Shown here in pieces: positions 31,850 to 42,826 of a stretch of 64,000 nucleotides of DNA. Position 1 is the first letter of the stretch. Every line of letters begins with the position of its first letter. The position numbers and the translations under genes were made by a program. Location: positions 1 through 64,000 of the forward strand of contig NZ_FNET01000003.1 in the NCBI RefSeq assembly GCF_900100275.1, given 5' to 3'. The notes beneath the pieces are model-generated. The model did no database searches. It had not been told where the DNA came from and saw only the letters and a list, made by a program, of their open reading frames with translations. Source of the stretch: Lentzea albidocapillata subsp. violacea. GTDB lineage: Bacteria; Actinomycetota; Actinomycetes; Mycobacteriales; Pseudonocardiaceae.

Positions 31850-33280
31850 GTGAGAGGCGTCTGGCACACCGAACGCGTCAAGGCCGCTGAAGAGGAGCTC
31901 ATGGCGGTCGTCCCGCCGGGCTCCTTGATGCGCAAGGCCGCGTTCGGTGTGGCCACCCACGCCCTCAGGCTTCTGTCCGGACGTCGCCGCGTCACGTTGC
32001 TCGTCGGTGCGGGCAACAACGGCGGCGACGCCCTGTGGGCCGGTTACTTCCTGCGCCGCAGGGGAGTCGCCGTGTCCGCAGTGTTGCTCGACCCGGCCAA
32101 GGCCCACGCCGAAGGCCTCACCGCCTTCCGTCGCGCCGGTGGCCGGATCGTCTCCGAGGTCGGCAGCCCTGATCTCGTGATCGACGGCATCGTCGGCCTG
32201 TCCGCGCGCGGCCCGTTGCGCCCGGCAGCCGCCGCTCTGGTCGAGAGCGTGAAGGTCCCGATCCTCGCGGTGGACCTGCCGTCCGGCATTGGCCCGGACA
32301 CCGGCGAGATCTCCGGCCCGCACGTGCAGGCGCACACCACCGTCACGTTCGGTTGCCTGAAGCCGGTGCACGCGCTGGCCGACTGCGGTGACGTGCACCT
32401 GGTGGACATCGGTCTGCGGCCGGTGGACCCCGACTTCGTGCTGCTCGACCGCGCGGACATCGCCTGGCCGGTGCCGGGCCCGTCCGACGACAAGTACACC
32501 CAGGGCGTCACGGGAGTGGCGGCCGGCAGCACCACCTATCCCGGCGCCGCGGTGCTCTCGACCGGCGCCGCCGTGCTCGCGACGTCGGGCATGGTCCGCT
32601 ACGCCGGTCCGGCCGCCGACGCCATCCGCGCCCGCTGGCCCGAGACGATCTGCACCGGCTCGATCACCGACGCCGGCCGCGTCCAGGCCTGGGTCGTCGG
32701 CCCCGGCATGGGCACCGGCAGTTCGTCCGCGGGGGTCCTGCGCTTCGTGCTGAACGCCGGTGTGCCGGTGATCGCCGACGCGGACGCCATCACGCTGCTC
32801 GCCTCGACCCCGTCGCTCTGGGACGCCCGCGACCCCGACGCCGCCCTCGTGCTGACCCCGCACGACCGCGAGTTCGAACGCCTGGCCGGCCCGGTCGGCG
32901 CGGACCGCGTCGCGGCGGCTCGCAAAGCCGCGCAGCGGTTCAACGCCGTGGTGCTGCTCAAAGGCCATCGGACCGTCGTGGCGGCGCCGGACGGACGGGC
33001 GCTGGTCAACTCGGCGACGTCGTCCTGGCCGGCGACGGCCGGATCGGGCGACGTCCTGTCCGGCATCATCGGCGCGCTGCTGGCCGGTGGCGTGGACCCG
33101 TTCCTGGCGGCGGGCTACGCGGCGTACGCGCACGTGCTGGCCGCCGAACTGGGCGCGAGCGGTGCTCCGGTGCCCGCGTCGGGGCTGCTGAAGGCGATCC
33201 CGGACGCGCTCCGGACGATCTTGTCGGTGCCGTCTGGGAGAATTAAGTCAGGGGACCCCCTGGAGGGGACCCCTGCGTGA
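31850..33280 (+). CDS. nnr: Bifunctional NAD(P)H-hydrate epimerase/dehydratase
   Basis: 476 aa repair enzyme for hydrated NAD(P)H. The N-terminal YjeF_N epimerase domain (about 1-215) has LLVGAGNNGGDAL. The C-terminal carbohydrate-kinase-like dehydratase domain (about 220-470) has VVGPGMGTGSS, ALVLTPHDREFERL, LLKGHRTVVA and the nucleotide motif TAGSGDVLSG. The GTG at 31850 directly follows the glmS stop, so the genes are co-transcribed. The glmS-nnr-alr order is as in mycobacteria. Confidence 0.93.
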   Translation: MRGVWHTERVKAAEEELMAVVPPGSLMRKAAFGVATHALRLLSGRRRVTLLVGAGNNGGDALWAGYFLRRRGVAVSAVLLDPAKAHAEGLTAFRRAGGRIVSEVGSPDLVIDGIVGLSARGPLRPAAAALVESVKVPILAVDLPSGIGPDTGEISGPHVQAHTTVTFGCLKPVHALADCGDVHLVDIGLRPVDPDFVLLDRADIAWPVPGPSDDKYTQGVTGVAAGSTTYPGAAVLSTGAAVLATSGMVRYAGPAADAIRARWPETICTGSITDAGRVQAWVVGPGMGTGSSSAGVLRFVLNAGVPVIADADAITLLASTPSLWDARDPDAALVLTPHDREFERLAGPVGADRVAAARKAAQRFNAVVLLKGHRTVVAAPDGRALVNSATSSWPATAGSGDVLSGIIGALLAGGVDPFLAAGYAAYAHVLAAELGASGAPVPASGLLKAIPDALRTILSVPSGRIKSGDPLEGTPA

Positions 33281-33292
33281 GCGCTCGCTCAC
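33277..33292. promoter_or_regulatory. Palindrome between nnr and alr
   Basis: GTGAGCG-CT-CGCTCAC is a perfect inverted repeat overlapping the nnr stop and lying 38 bases before alr. Just upstream, GGGGACCCC occurs twice (33251-33259 and 33265-33273). This could be an operator for alr; no regulator is evident nearby. Confidence 0.4.
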
Positions 33293-33330
33293 ACTCTTGA
33301 GCTGCGTGCTCATGGCACGATGAACGGGTT

Positions 33331-34416
33331 ATGGCCCGTTCAGAAGTTGTCGTCGACCTAGGCGCGCTGCGGCACAACGTCGCCCTGCTCGCCGGTCTGG
33401 CCCCTGCCTCCGAGACGATGGCGGTCGTCAAGGCGGACGGCTACGGCCACGGCGCGGTGCAGGTCGCCCGTGCCGCCCTCGAAGCCGGCGCCACCTGGCT
33501 CGGTTCGTGCTCGACGCAGGAAGCCCTCGCGTTGCGGGCGGCGGGCATCCAGGCCCCGATCCTGGCCTGGCTCGACGCCCCGGACGAGGACCTGGCGGCC
33601 GGTCTCGCGGCCGACGTGGACATGTCCGTGGCGTCGCTGTCCGACCTGCGCCGCGTCGAGCAGGCCGCGCTGGAGGCCGACGCACGGCCGCGGCTCCACC
33701 TCAAGATCGACACCGGGCTGAGCCGCAACGGCTGCCAGCCCCAGGACTGGCCCGAGCTCGTCGAGGCCGCGAAGCGACACGAGGTCGTGGCCATCTGGTC
33801 GCACCTCGCGTCCGCGGACGAGATCGGCGACCCGTCCGTCGACCTGCAGGCCAAGCGGTTCGACGACGCCTACGAGGTCGCGAAGGCCGCCGGTCTCGAC
33901 CCGAAACGGCACATCGCCAACTCGGCGGCCCTGCTGACCAGGCCCGATCTGCACTTCGACATCGTCAGGCCCGGCATCGCGATCTACGGGCTGAACCCGG
34001 TGCCGACCGATCACGACCTCAGGCCGGTCATGAGCTTCCGGTCGCACGTGGCGCTCACGAAACGTATCCCCGCAGGCGAGTCGGTCTCCTACGGGATGAC
34101 ATGGACAGCGACGACCGACACGACGCTGGCACTGGTGCCGGCGGGGTATGCGGACGGTGTCCCGAGGGCGCTCTCCGGCCGGATGGAGGTGCTCCTTTCC
34201 GGGAGGCGCCGCCCGGTGGTCGGCCGTGTCTGCATGGACCAGATCGTCGTGGACTGCGGGGACGACGAGATCGCGGAGGGTGCCGAGGTCGTCCTGTTCG
34301 GCGACGGGCGCCGGGGGGAGCCGACGGCGACGGAGTGGGCGGAGCTGACCGGGACGATCGACTACGAGATCGTCTGCGGGATGTACCGGCCGCGGGTGCG
34401 GAGGATCTACACGTGA
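33331..34416 (+). CDS. alr: Alanine racemase
   Basis: 361 aa PLP enzyme converting L-Ala to D-Ala for peptidoglycan. The PLP lysine is Lys34 (AVVKADGYGHG), and the opposing catalytic Tyr lies in ESVSYGMTW. The N-terminal TIM barrel and C-terminal beta domain are complete (VGRVCMDQIVVDCG ... YRPRVRRIYT). The ATG at 33331 gives MARSEVVVDLGALRHNV; no strong ribosome site is seen. Its stop overlaps the next start (GTGA). Confidence 0.97.
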   Translation: MARSEVVVDLGALRHNVALLAGLAPASETMAVVKADGYGHGAVQVARAALEAGATWLGSCSTQEALALRAAGIQAPILAWLDAPDEDLAAGLAADVDMSVASLSDLRRVEQAALEADARPRLHLKIDTGLSRNGCQPQDWPELVEAAKRHEVVAIWSHLASADEIGDPSVDLQAKRFDDAYEVAKAAGLDPKRHIANSAALLTRPDLHFDIVRPGIAIYGLNPVPTDHDLRPVMSFRSHVALTKRIPAGESVSYGMTWTATTDTTLALVPAGYADGVPRALSGRMEVLLSGRRRPVVGRVCMDQIVVDCGDDEIAEGAEVVLFGDGRRGEPTATEWAELTGTIDYEIVCGMYRPRVRRIYT

Positions 34417-35510
34417 AGCCGGTGTGGAAGGTCGTCGGATGGGTCGGTGGCGCGCTCGGTGCCGCCGTCGCCGGTGCGGCCGTGGCGCAGACCGCGAAGG
34501 TCTCGCACGAGCGCAAGACCGCGACCGACAGCCTCGCTGACGAGCCGTTGGGCCGGCTGAGGCCCGATCGCGAGTCGACGGTGGCCGCCGAGGACGGCGT
34601 GCCGATCTCCGTCGAGGAGGTCGACCCGGCGGACGGCGGAGAGCCGGACATCACCGTCGTGCTGGTGCACGGGTTCGCGCTGGACCGCCGCTGCTTCCAC
34701 TTCCAGCGCCGCGACCTCGCCGAGCTGATCGACCCCCGCGTCCACCAGGTGCTCTACGACCAGCGCGGCCACGGCCGTTCCGGGAAGTCCTCCGCCGAGC
34801 ACAGCACGATCGACCAGCTCGCGCTCGACCTCGACTCGGTGCTCCGCGCGGTCGTGCCGGAGGGCCCGCTGGTGCTCGTCGGCCACTCCATGGGCGGCAT
34901 GACGATCATGGCGCTGGCCGAGAAGCATCCCGAGCTCTTCGAGGAACGGGTGCGCGGTGTCGCGTTGGTCGGCACGGCCGCCGGTGCCGTGGGCGGCGCG
35001 GGACTGCCGAAGTCCGTGCTGTCGCGGTACAACCCGGTGACGCTCGGCGTCGGCCGGCTCGCGGGCATCCAGCCGGGGTTCGTGGAGTGGGTTCGCAAGG
35101 GCACGAAGACCCTGACGTGGAGCGGCATCCGCGCGCTGGCGTTCGGCGACCGGAAGGTCGCACCGTCCCTTGTGGACCTGATGGAGCAGATGATCAACGG
35201 GACGACGGTGCAGGTGCTCACCGAGTTCCTGGAGACCCTCGGCACGCACGACCGCTACAAGGCACTGGCCGGACTGCGGCACTGCGAGGTGCTGATCCTG
35301 AGCGGTGACGCGGACAAGCTCACGCCGTTCTCGCACGCCGAGCGGATGGCCGAGGAGATGCCGCACGCCACCCTCGTGCGGGCCCCCGGTGCCGGGCACA
35401 TGGTGATGATGGAGCAGGCTGATCTCGTCAACGACCACCTGGTCGCGCTCGTCGAACGCTGCGCGGCCGATCGCGGAGAGAGTCGGAAGAAGTGGTGGCG
35501 CCGAGCGTGA
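34413..35510 (+). CDS. Alpha/beta hydrolase of the alr-tsaE operon
   Basis: 365 aa. An N-terminal hydrophobic helix (about 5-26, VVGWVGGALGAAVAGAAVAQ) suggests a membrane anchor. The fold has the oxyanion turn VLVHGFALDRR, the nucleophile GHSMGG (Ser159), the acid in LSGDADKLTP and the His in PGAGHMVMME. The GTG start overlaps the alr stop (GTGA), and its own end overlaps tsaE. A hydrolase at this place is common in actinobacteria, but the substrate is unknown; co-translation with alr hints at a cell-envelope role (inference). Confidence 0.88.
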   Translation: MKPVWKVVGWVGGALGAAVAGAAVAQTAKVSHERKTATDSLADEPLGRLRPDRESTVAAEDGVPISVEEVDPADGGEPDITVVLVHGFALDRRCFHFQRRDLAELIDPRVHQVLYDQRGHGRSGKSSAEHSTIDQLALDLDSVLRAVVPEGPLVLVGHSMGGMTIMALAEKHPELFEERVRGVALVGTAAGAVGGAGLPKSVLSRYNPVTLGVGRLAGIQPGFVEWVRKGTKTLTWSGIRALAFGDRKVAPSLVDLMEQMINGTTVQVLTEFLETLGTHDRYKALAGLRHCEVLILSGDADKLTPFSHAERMAEEMPHATLVRAPGAGHMVMMEQADLVNDHLVALVERCAADRGESRKKWWRRA

Positions 35511-35968
35511 AGACCGTCGAACTGCCCCTGGTGGAGGACACCGAGGAGTTCGGCCGCAAGCTGGGTGAAGTGGTGCGGGCGGGCGACCTGCTGCTGCTCG
35601 CCGGGCCGTTGGGAGCAGGCAAGACGGCGCTGGTCCGCGGGCTCGCGCGCGGCCTCGGCGTGCAGGGCCGGGTGTCCTCGCCGACGTTCGTCGTCGCCCG
35701 CGTGCACGAGCCCGCCGAGGACGGCAGGGGCGTGCGGCTGGTGCACGTCGACGCGTACCGGCTCGGGGGTCACCTGGACGAGCTGGACGATCTCGACCTG
35801 GACACGGACCTCGTCGACGCCGTGGTCGCCGTCGAGTGGGGCGAGGGCGTCGCGGAACGCCTGAGCGAAGATCATCTGCTGATCCGCCTCGAACGCGGAA
35901 TCGACGACGTTCGCACGGCTCAGCTGATCCCGCACGGCGAGTGGGGCGCACGTAACCTGCCTGTGTGA
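35492..35968 (+). CDS. tsaE: tRNA t6A biosynthesis ATPase TsaE
   Basis: 158 aa from the GTG at 35492; GTG at 35495, or at 35507 overlapping the upstream stop as GTGA (MKTVELPLVED), are equally possible. The Walker A motif GPLGAGKT and the conserved SSPTFVVARVHE, VHVDAYRLGG and VVAVEWGEG segments define the family. TsaE powers the TsaB-TsaD complex that makes threonylcarbamoyl-adenosine on tRNA. tsaB and tsaD follow at 36378 and 37506. Confidence 0.95.
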   Translation: MVAPSVKTVELPLVEDTEEFGRKLGEVVRAGDLLLLAGPLGAGKTALVRGLARGLGVQGRVSSPTFVVARVHEPAEDGRGVRLVHVDAYRLGGHLDELDDLDLDTDLVDAVVAVEWGEGVAERLSEDHLLIRLERGIDDVRTAQLIPHGEWGARNLPV

Positions 35969-36031
35969 CGTTGTCCGGCGCATCGGATGACGTCCATTAA
36001 GGACGGACCGGGACGGGCCGATGGGACGCGC

Positions 36032-36346
36032 ATGATCAACAAGCCGGCTCTGGCGACTGCTGTCATCGGTGGCGTCATGCTCGCGGCCACGGCTTCCGTC
36101 TCCGCCGGTCAGCACGACCACCATGACCTCTGTGCCGCGCCGTGGCAGTGGAACGGCCCGCTCTCGCTGCTGCACGAGGGCCACACCTCCGGTTACGCCG
36201 CGTGCAACGACAACCATGCCGGCGGTCGCTCGGACATCAGCGTGCTGGACGACGCCTGTGTCGCGCCGTGGCAGTGGATCCGTCCGGTGGAGATCTTCAC
36301 GGTCGACCAGCCCTACGTCGCCTGCAATGGCGACTCGGCCGGATAA
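36032..36346 (+). CDS. Small secreted protein with duplicated C-x-APWQW motif
   Basis: 104 aa. From the ATG at 36032 a signal peptide (MINKPALATAVIGGVMLAAT, cleaved after SVSA) leads to a mature part of about 78 aa made of two related halves: LCAAPWQWNGPLSLL...YAACNDN and ACVAPWQWIRPVEIF...YVACNGD. Four cysteines are arranged two per half, so each half may hold a disulfide. The mature N-terminus is His-rich (GQHDHHD). Family not recognised. It sits between tsaE and tsaB, breaking an otherwise compact t6A operon. Confidence 0.7.
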   Translation: MINKPALATAVIGGVMLAATASVSAGQHDHHDLCAAPWQWNGPLSLLHEGHTSGYAACNDNHAGGRSDISVLDDACVAPWQWIRPVEIFTVDQPYVACNGDSAG

Positions 36347-36377
36347 CCCACACGACCTCGTACTACTCTGGACAACC

Positions 36378-37058
36378 GTGCTAGTGCTCGCCGTCGACAC
36401 GGCCACCCCCGCAGTCACCGCCGGTGTGGTCGAACTCGTGCCCGACTCCCCGCCGCGCCTGCTCGCGAAGCGGGTGACGCTCAACGCCAAGGCGCACGGC
36501 GAGCTGCTCACCCCGCACATCACCGACGCACTCGCGGAAGCCGGGAAGACCTTCCAGGACCTCGACGCGATCGTCGTCGGCGCCGGCCCTGGGCCGTTCA
36601 CCGGCCTGCGGGTCGGTCTCGCCACCGCCGCCGCGCTCGGCCAGGCGCTCAACCGCCCGGTCTACCCGGTCGCCACCCCGGACGCACTCGCCAAGGACGC
36701 CGCCAGCGGCCACCCGCTGCTCGTCGCGACCGACGCGCGGCGCAAGGAGGTCTACTGGGCCGCCTACGACGCCGCCGGTCGCCGTACGGACGGCCCGCAC
36801 GTCGAGCGCCCGCAGGATCTCGCCGCGAAGCTGCCGGCGCTGGGCGTGCACCAGGCCACGGGTGAGGGTGCCGAGATCTACGCCGACGTCCTCGGCTTGG
36901 AGCTCCTCCAAGCGAAGCACCCGAGCCCGGAGGGCCTGGTCGCTGCCGCGGCCGCCGAGGTGCTCGCCAAGGCCCGCCCGGCCGCGCTCACCCCGCTCTA
37001 CCTGCGCCGTCCCGACGCCGTCGAGCCCACCGGGCGCAAGAGGGTGACCAGGGCATGA
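36378..37058 (+). CDS. tsaB: tRNA t6A biosynthesis protein TsaB
   Basis: 226 aa from the GTG at 36378 (MLVLAVDTATPAVTAGVVEL). ASKHA-fold pseudo-enzyme that scaffolds TsaD: it has VVGAGPGPFTGLRVGLATAA and TDARRKEVYWAAYD, conserved in TsaB. TACTCT (36364-36369) lies 8 bases before the start with no ribosome site, suggesting a leaderless start. Its stop overlaps rimI (ATGA). Confidence 0.94.
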   Translation: MLVLAVDTATPAVTAGVVELVPDSPPRLLAKRVTLNAKAHGELLTPHITDALAEAGKTFQDLDAIVVGAGPGPFTGLRVGLATAAALGQALNRPVYPVATPDALAKDAASGHPLLVATDARRKEVYWAAYDAAGRRTDGPHVERPQDLAAKLPALGVHQATGEGAEIYADVLGLELLQAKHPSPEGLVAAAAAEVLAKARPAALTPLYLRRPDAVEPTGRKRVTRA

Positions 37059-37513
37059 CCACCGGCACCGTCACGCTCGCGCCGCTGCGGCACGCCGACG
37101 TGCCCAGGTGCCACGAGATCGAGCTGGCGTTGTTCCCCGGTGACGACCCGTGGAGCGAGAACGCGTTCCGCAGCGAGCTCGACCACGGCAACTACTACAT
37201 CGGCGCGTACGCCGACGACGAGCTGATCGGGTACGCCGGGCTCGCCGCCGGCGAGTACGAGGCCAGCGTGCACACGATCGCCGTCGTCGGGCACTGGCAG
37301 GGCAGGGGTGTCGGCAAGACGCTGCTGAGGGACCTGCTGGCGCGCGTCGACGAGATCAACGTGCCGGTCTACCTCGAGGTCCGCACGGACAACGAGCCCG
37401 CGATCGCCCTGTACCTGGCGCACGGCTTCGAACGCCTCGGCCTGCGCCGCCGCTACTACCAGCCGTCGGGTGCCGACGCGTACACGATGGGAAGGCCTGC
37501 TCACAGTGTCTGA
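37055..37513 (+). CDS. rimI: GNAT N-acetyltransferase RimI (ribosomal protein S18 alanine acetyltransferase)
   Basis: 152 aa. The acetyl-CoA loop is [15 protein letters not shown], followed by [31 protein letters not shown], the RimI signature. It opens [24 protein letters not shown]. It overlaps tsaB (ATGA) and tsaD (by 8 bases), the standard tsaB-rimI-tsaD arrangement of actinobacteria. Confidence 0.95.
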   Translation: MTTGTVTLAPLRHADVPRCHEIELALFPGDDPWSENAFRSELDHGNYYIGAYADDELIGYAGLAAGEYEASVHTIAVVGHWQGRGVGKTLLRDLLARVDEINVPVYLEVRTDNEPAIALYLAHGFERLGLRRRYYQPSGADAYTMGRPAHSV

Positions 37514-38561
37514 TCGCCTGATCCTCGGTATCGAGAGCTCGTGCGACGAGACGGGCTTCGGGATCGTCCGCCTCGGTCCGGACGGCTCGCTCGAACTGCT
37601 CGCCGACGAGGTCGCCTCCAGCGTCGAGGAGCACGCCCGCTTCGGCGGCGTCGTGCCGGAGGTCGCCTCCCGCGCCCACCTCGAAGCGCTGGTCCCGACC
37701 ATGCGCCGCGCGCTCGACACCGCGAAGGTCGAGCTCTCCCAGATCCACTCCATCGCCGTCACCGCCGGACCGGGCCTGGCCGGCGCGTTGCTGGTCGGCG
37801 TGTCCGCCGCGAAGGCGTACGCGGCCGCGCTCGGCAAGCCGCTCTACGGCGTGAACCACCTCGCGGGTCACGTGGCCGCGGACACGCTGCAGCACGGCCC
37901 GTTGCCACAGCGCTGTCTCGCGCTGCTGGTCTCCGGCGGCCACTCGCAGCTGCTGCTGATCGAGGGCGGCCTGGCGAACTCGATCACCGAGATCGGGTCC
38001 ACCGTGGACGACGCGGCCGGCGAGGCGTACGACAAGGTGGCGCGGCTGCTCGACCTGCCGTACCCCGGCGGCCCGCCCATCGACAAGCTCGCCAAGCAGG
38101 GCAACGGCTGCGCGATCGCGTTCCCGCGCGGCCTCACCGGCCCGCGCGACGCGAAGTACGACTTCTCGTTCTCCGGCCTGAAGACCTCGGTCGCCCGCTG
38201 GGTCGAACGTGCCGAGCGCGCCGGCGAGGAGATCCCGCTGGCCGACGTCGCCGCGTCGTTCCAGGAGGCCGTCGCGGACGTGCTGACCGCCAAGGCGATC
38301 CGTGCCGCGAAGGACCTGGACGTCGGCACGCTGGTCATCTCCGGTGGCGTCGCGGCGAACTCCCGCCTGAGCGGCCTCGCCGCCGAGCGTTGCGCCGAGG
38401 CCGGCATCGAGCTGCGCGTGCCGCGGCCACGGCTGTGCACCGACAACGGCGCGATGATCGCCGCACTCGGCGCCCACCTGGTCGCGGCGGGCGCCAAGCC
38501 GTCCCCGATGGACCTCTCGACCACGCCCGGTCTGCCCGTCGGCACGGTGCAGATCGTCTGA
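37506..38561 (+). CDS. tsaD: tRNA N6-adenosine threonylcarbamoyltransferase
   Basis: 351 aa from the GTG at 37506 ([20 protein letters not shown]). It transfers the threonylcarbamoyl group to A37 of ANN-decoding tRNAs. Metal-binding His118 and His122 lie in [29 protein letters not shown] and [11 protein letters not shown] are nucleotide-site segments. The gene ends one base before the stop of the convergent phosphatase, with no obvious terminator between them. Confidence 0.97.
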   Translation: MSDRLILGIESSCDETGFGIVRLGPDGSLELLADEVASSVEEHARFGGVVPEVASRAHLEALVPTMRRALDTAKVELSQIHSIAVTAGPGLAGALLVGVSAAKAYAAALGKPLYGVNHLAGHVAADTLQHGPLPQRCLALLVSGGHSQLLLIEGGLANSITEIGSTVDDAAGEAYDKVARLLDLPYPGGPPIDKLAKQGNGCAIAFPRGLTGPRDAKYDFSFSGLKTSVARWVERAERAGEEIPLADVAASFQEAVADVLTAKAIRAAKDLDVGTLVISGGVAANSRLSGLAAERCAEAGIELRVPRPRLCTDNGAMIAALGAHLVAAGAKPSPMDLSTTPGLPVGTVQIV

Positions 38562-40067
38562 TCAGATGTGGTGGAGGCCCGGTACCCGGTCCTCCACCAC
38601 GAACGACGCCTTAGTGGAGACCGGAGAGCCGGGCATCGTCACGTAGTCGAGGCCGCGGAAGTCCGTGCGCAGCTCATCGGGCGTGAACCTGGTGAGCGTG
38701 TAACCGCGCCGGTTGTTGAAGTACTTCACGTGCGGGTTCTCGCGCAGCCACAGCGGTGTCTCGGCGTACTCCTCCGAGCCGTCGCCACCGGCCGTGATCG
38801 AGGTGGTGACGAGTTCGGTGGCGAGCGTCTTCGACGACGGGTCGTTCCAGCGTTCCTTGACCTCCGCACCCCACGCCGCGTGCACGTCCCCGGTCAGCAC
38901 GATCGGGTTCCGGACGTCCGCGAACCCGGCCACGACCCGGTCCCGGTCGGCCACGTAGCCGTCCCACGCGTCCAGCAGGAACTTGTCGACCTCGCCGGGG
39001 ATGTAGTCGTACTGCGAGAAGAACACCTGCTGCCCGAGCACGTCCCAGCGCGCCCGTGAGCCGCGGAAGCCGTCGAACAGCCAGTCCTCCTGCGCGGCGC
39101 CGAGCATCGTGCGGGACGGTTCCAGCCGTTCGGGGCAGAGTTGCAGCCCGTCGCCGCAGGCCTGGTCGGTCCGGTACTGGCGGGTGTCGAGCATGTGGAA
39201 CGTCGCGAGCGACCCCCAGCCGATCCGCCGGTACAGCCTTGGTGACCTGCGCAGGGGCATGTTCTCGTAGTAGGCCTGGATGGCCGCGGCCCTGCGCGCG
39301 GGGAAGTTCGGCTGGGGCTTGTCCGGCAGCAGTCCCGCCCAGTTGTTGTCGATCTCGTGGTCGTCCCAGATCACCGTCCAGGGCGCCACGGCGTGTGCCT
39401 GCTGCAGGTCGGGGTCGATCTTGTACTGCGCCTGCCGCCGCCGGTAGCCCGCGAGCGTCGTGGTGGTCGGGCCCTCGACGTGCCGGACGTTGCCGCTCGG
39501 GGCGACGTGGATGCCGCTCTCGTACTCGTAGGTGTAGTCGCCGAGGTGCAGCACCAGGTCGGGCTCGTCCTCCGCGAGCCTGCGATACGCCGTGAAGTAG
39601 CCGTGCTCGTACTGCGCGCACGACGCGAAGGCCATCGTCAGCGGTACCTGCAACGAGCCAGGAGAGGGCGCCGTGCGCGTACGGCCCGTCCGCGAGAGGT
39701 GGTTGAGGGCCTTGAAGCGGTAGAAGTACTCGCGGCCGGGCTCCAGCCCGACGAGTTCCACGTGGACGCTGTGCGCCTGTTCCGGTCGAGCCGTGGTGGA
39801 GCCGCGCTGCACGATTCGGGTGAAACGTTCGTCCTCGGCGACCTGCCACGCCACGTCGATCGGACGGGCCGGCATCCCTCCCAGGCCGTCCTCCGCGAGC
39901 GGTTCGACGGCCAGCCGCGTCCACAGGACCACCCCGTCGGGTGCCGGGTCGCCCGAGGCCACGCCGAGTGTGAAAGGGTCGCTCGGCCGGGCCGATGCGG
40001 TGACCGAGAACGCTGTGACTCCGGCCACGCCCGCGAGCAGCAGCGTTCGGCGCGTCAACGAGGACAT
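38562..40067 (-). CDS. Tat-exported PhoD-type alkaline phosphatase/phosphodiesterase
   Basis: 501 aa. The ATG at 40067 gives MSSLTRRTLLLAGVAGVTAF, a twin-arginine signal ending near ARP. An N-terminal Fn3-like PhoD domain (FTLGVASGDPAPDGVVLWTR) is followed by the metallophosphatase domain with FASCAQYEHGYF, LHLGDYTYEYE, WDDHEIDNNWAG and LTGDVHAAWG, which carry the metal ligands. PhoD enzymes release phosphate from organic esters outside the cell. It is divergent from groES; no Pho box was recognised upstream. Confidence 0.93.
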   Translation of the reverse strand: MSSLTRRTLLLAGVAGVTAFSVTASARPSDPFTLGVASGDPAPDGVVLWTRLAVEPLAEDGLGGMPARPIDVAWQVAEDERFTRIVQRGSTTARPEQAHSVHVELVGLEPGREYFYRFKALNHLSRTGRTRTAPSPGSLQVPLTMAFASCAQYEHGYFTAYRRLAEDEPDLVLHLGDYTYEYESGIHVAPSGNVRHVEGPTTTTLAGYRRRQAQYKIDPDLQQAHAVAPWTVIWDDHEIDNNWAGLLPDKPQPNFPARRAAAIQAYYENMPLRRSPRLYRRIGWGSLATFHMLDTRQYRTDQACGDGLQLCPERLEPSRTMLGAAQEDWLFDGFRGSRARWDVLGQQVFFSQYDYIPGEVDKFLLDAWDGYVADRDRVVAGFADVRNPIVLTGDVHAAWGAEVKERWNDPSSKTLATELVTTSITAGGDGSEEYAETPLWLRENPHVKYFNNRRGYTLTRFTPDELRTDFRGLDYVTMPGSPVSTKASFVVEDRVPGLHHI

Positions 40068-40119
40068 GCCCTGAATACGGCTCCCGGATGGTGATCGGTT
40101 CGGGGGTCTCGTTGAAGGC

Positions 40120-40146
40120 TTGGCACTCTCATGGGTAGAGTGCCAA
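40120..40146 (+). promoter_or_regulatory. CIRCE operator of groES-groEL
   Basis: TTGGCACTC-N9-GAGTGCCAA, a perfect CIRCE inverted repeat 97 bases before groES. CIRCE is the binding site of the HrcA heat-shock repressor, so this operon should be HrcA-controlled. hrcA is not in this window. Confidence 0.97.
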
Positions 40147-40242
40147 TTGCACGGCACCAGCACCGCCCCGACCCCCGCGACGGCGGGGTGGCAGGAGCCG
40201 TTAAACAAACGAACCTGCCAACGACCCGTGGAGGTCATCCCG

Positions 40243-40536
40243 GTGAGCGTGAACATCAAGCCGCTTGAGGACAAGATCGTCGTCCAGGCCTCCGAGGCTG
40301 AGACGACGACCGCCTCCGGCCTCGTGATCCCGGACACCGCGAAGGAGAAGCCCCAGGAGGGCAAGGTCCTCGCGGTGGGCCCCGGCCGCATCGACGACAA
40401 GGGCAACCGCGTCCCGCTGGACGTGGCCGTCGGCGACGTCGTCATCTACTCGAAGTACGGCGGCACCGAGGTCAAGTACAACGGCGAGGAGTACTTGATC
40501 CTCTCCGCCCGCGACGTGCTGGCCGTCGTCAACTAA
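40243..40536 (+). CDS. groES: Co-chaperonin GroES
   Basis: 97 aa. From the GTG at 40243 (GTGGAGG 8 bases upstream) it reads [20 protein letters not shown]. The mobile loop [20 protein letters not shown] and the end [15 protein letters not shown] are conserved. It caps the GroEL cavity during protein folding. It is the first gene of the CIRCE-controlled operon. Confidence 0.98.
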   Translation: MSVNIKPLEDKIVVQASEAETTTASGLVIPDTAKEKPQEGKVLAVGPGRIDDKGNRVPLDVAVGDVVIYSKYGGTEVKYNGEEYLILSARDVLAVVN

Positions 40537-42246
<1,710 letters not shown>

Positions 42247-42314
42247 GTTCTCTGCCGCTGCTCTGGACGACCGGCGCGAACTCGCGGGTGTGAACACGCA
42301 GTTTTGAGTCAAAC

Positions 42315-42356
42315 AAAGCCGGGTCGGCACCAAACGAATGGTGCCGACCCGGTTTT
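42315..42356. terminator. Strong terminator after groEL1
   Basis: A perfect 14-base stem, CCGGGTCGGCACCA (42319-42332) with 42339-42352, loop AACGAA, is followed by TTTTG and preceded by CAAAG, so it has U tails in both directions. It serves groEL1 and, on the minus strand, is downstream of whiB. Confidence 0.93.
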
Positions 42357-42361
42357 GTCGT

Positions 42362-42658
42362 TCAGACTATTGCCAATTGTCGCTTTCGTGCCTTGATGAT
42401 GTGGTCGCGCTCCGCTTCCGAGAGCCCGCCCCAGATTCCATACGGTTCCTGCACTGCCAGCGCGTGTTTGCGGCACATCTCCAGCACCGGGCAGGCGAGG
42501 CAGACAGCCTTGGCGCGAGCTTCCCGGCGAGATCTCGCCGGGCCCCGTTCACCGTCGGGGTGGAAGAAGAACGCGCTGTCCATGCCCCGGCACGAACCGC
42601 GCATCTGCCAGTCCCACAGGTCTGCGTTGGGACCGGGGAGCCTTCGGGTGTCCGCCAT
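42362..42658 (-). CDS. whiB3: WhiB-family iron-sulfur regulator (WhiB3/WhiD type)
   Basis: 98 aa. The four [4Fe-4S] ligands are Cys23, Cys53, Cys56 and Cys62, followed by the GIWGGLSEAER turn and a basic C-terminal tail (KARKRQLAIV) for DNA contact. The ATG has GGAGG about 8 bases upstream. It occupies the place of whiB3 (M. tuberculosis, near groEL1 and sigD) and of whiD beside bldM in Streptomyces coelicolor, so orthology is likely. These proteins bind the housekeeping sigma factor and sense redox or NO, affecting sporulation or lipid metabolism. Confidence 0.92.
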   Translation of the reverse strand: MADTRRLPGPNADLWDWQMRGSCRGMDSAFFFHPDGERGPARSRREARAKAVCLACPVLEMCRKHALAVQEPYGIWGGLSEAERDHIIKARKRQLAIV

Positions 42659-42826
42659 CGAGACCGCCTCCGTGACGACTGCTCCATTCGGCTTAACGAT
42701 GATCCACCGTAGAACCGCGTCAAAACTTGTTCAAGAGGCTGAAGACCCAAATCAACTGATGGGTGACGGCACGCGTGTTCGATCACTCACCCCCCGGAGT
42801 TGCCGACCGGATGAGGTGAACGGAAC

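Noticed and set aside
30080..33133. Open frame of 1017 codons on the minus strand, opposite glmS and nnr
   Set aside because: No domain is recognisable, and it crosses two well-supported genes.
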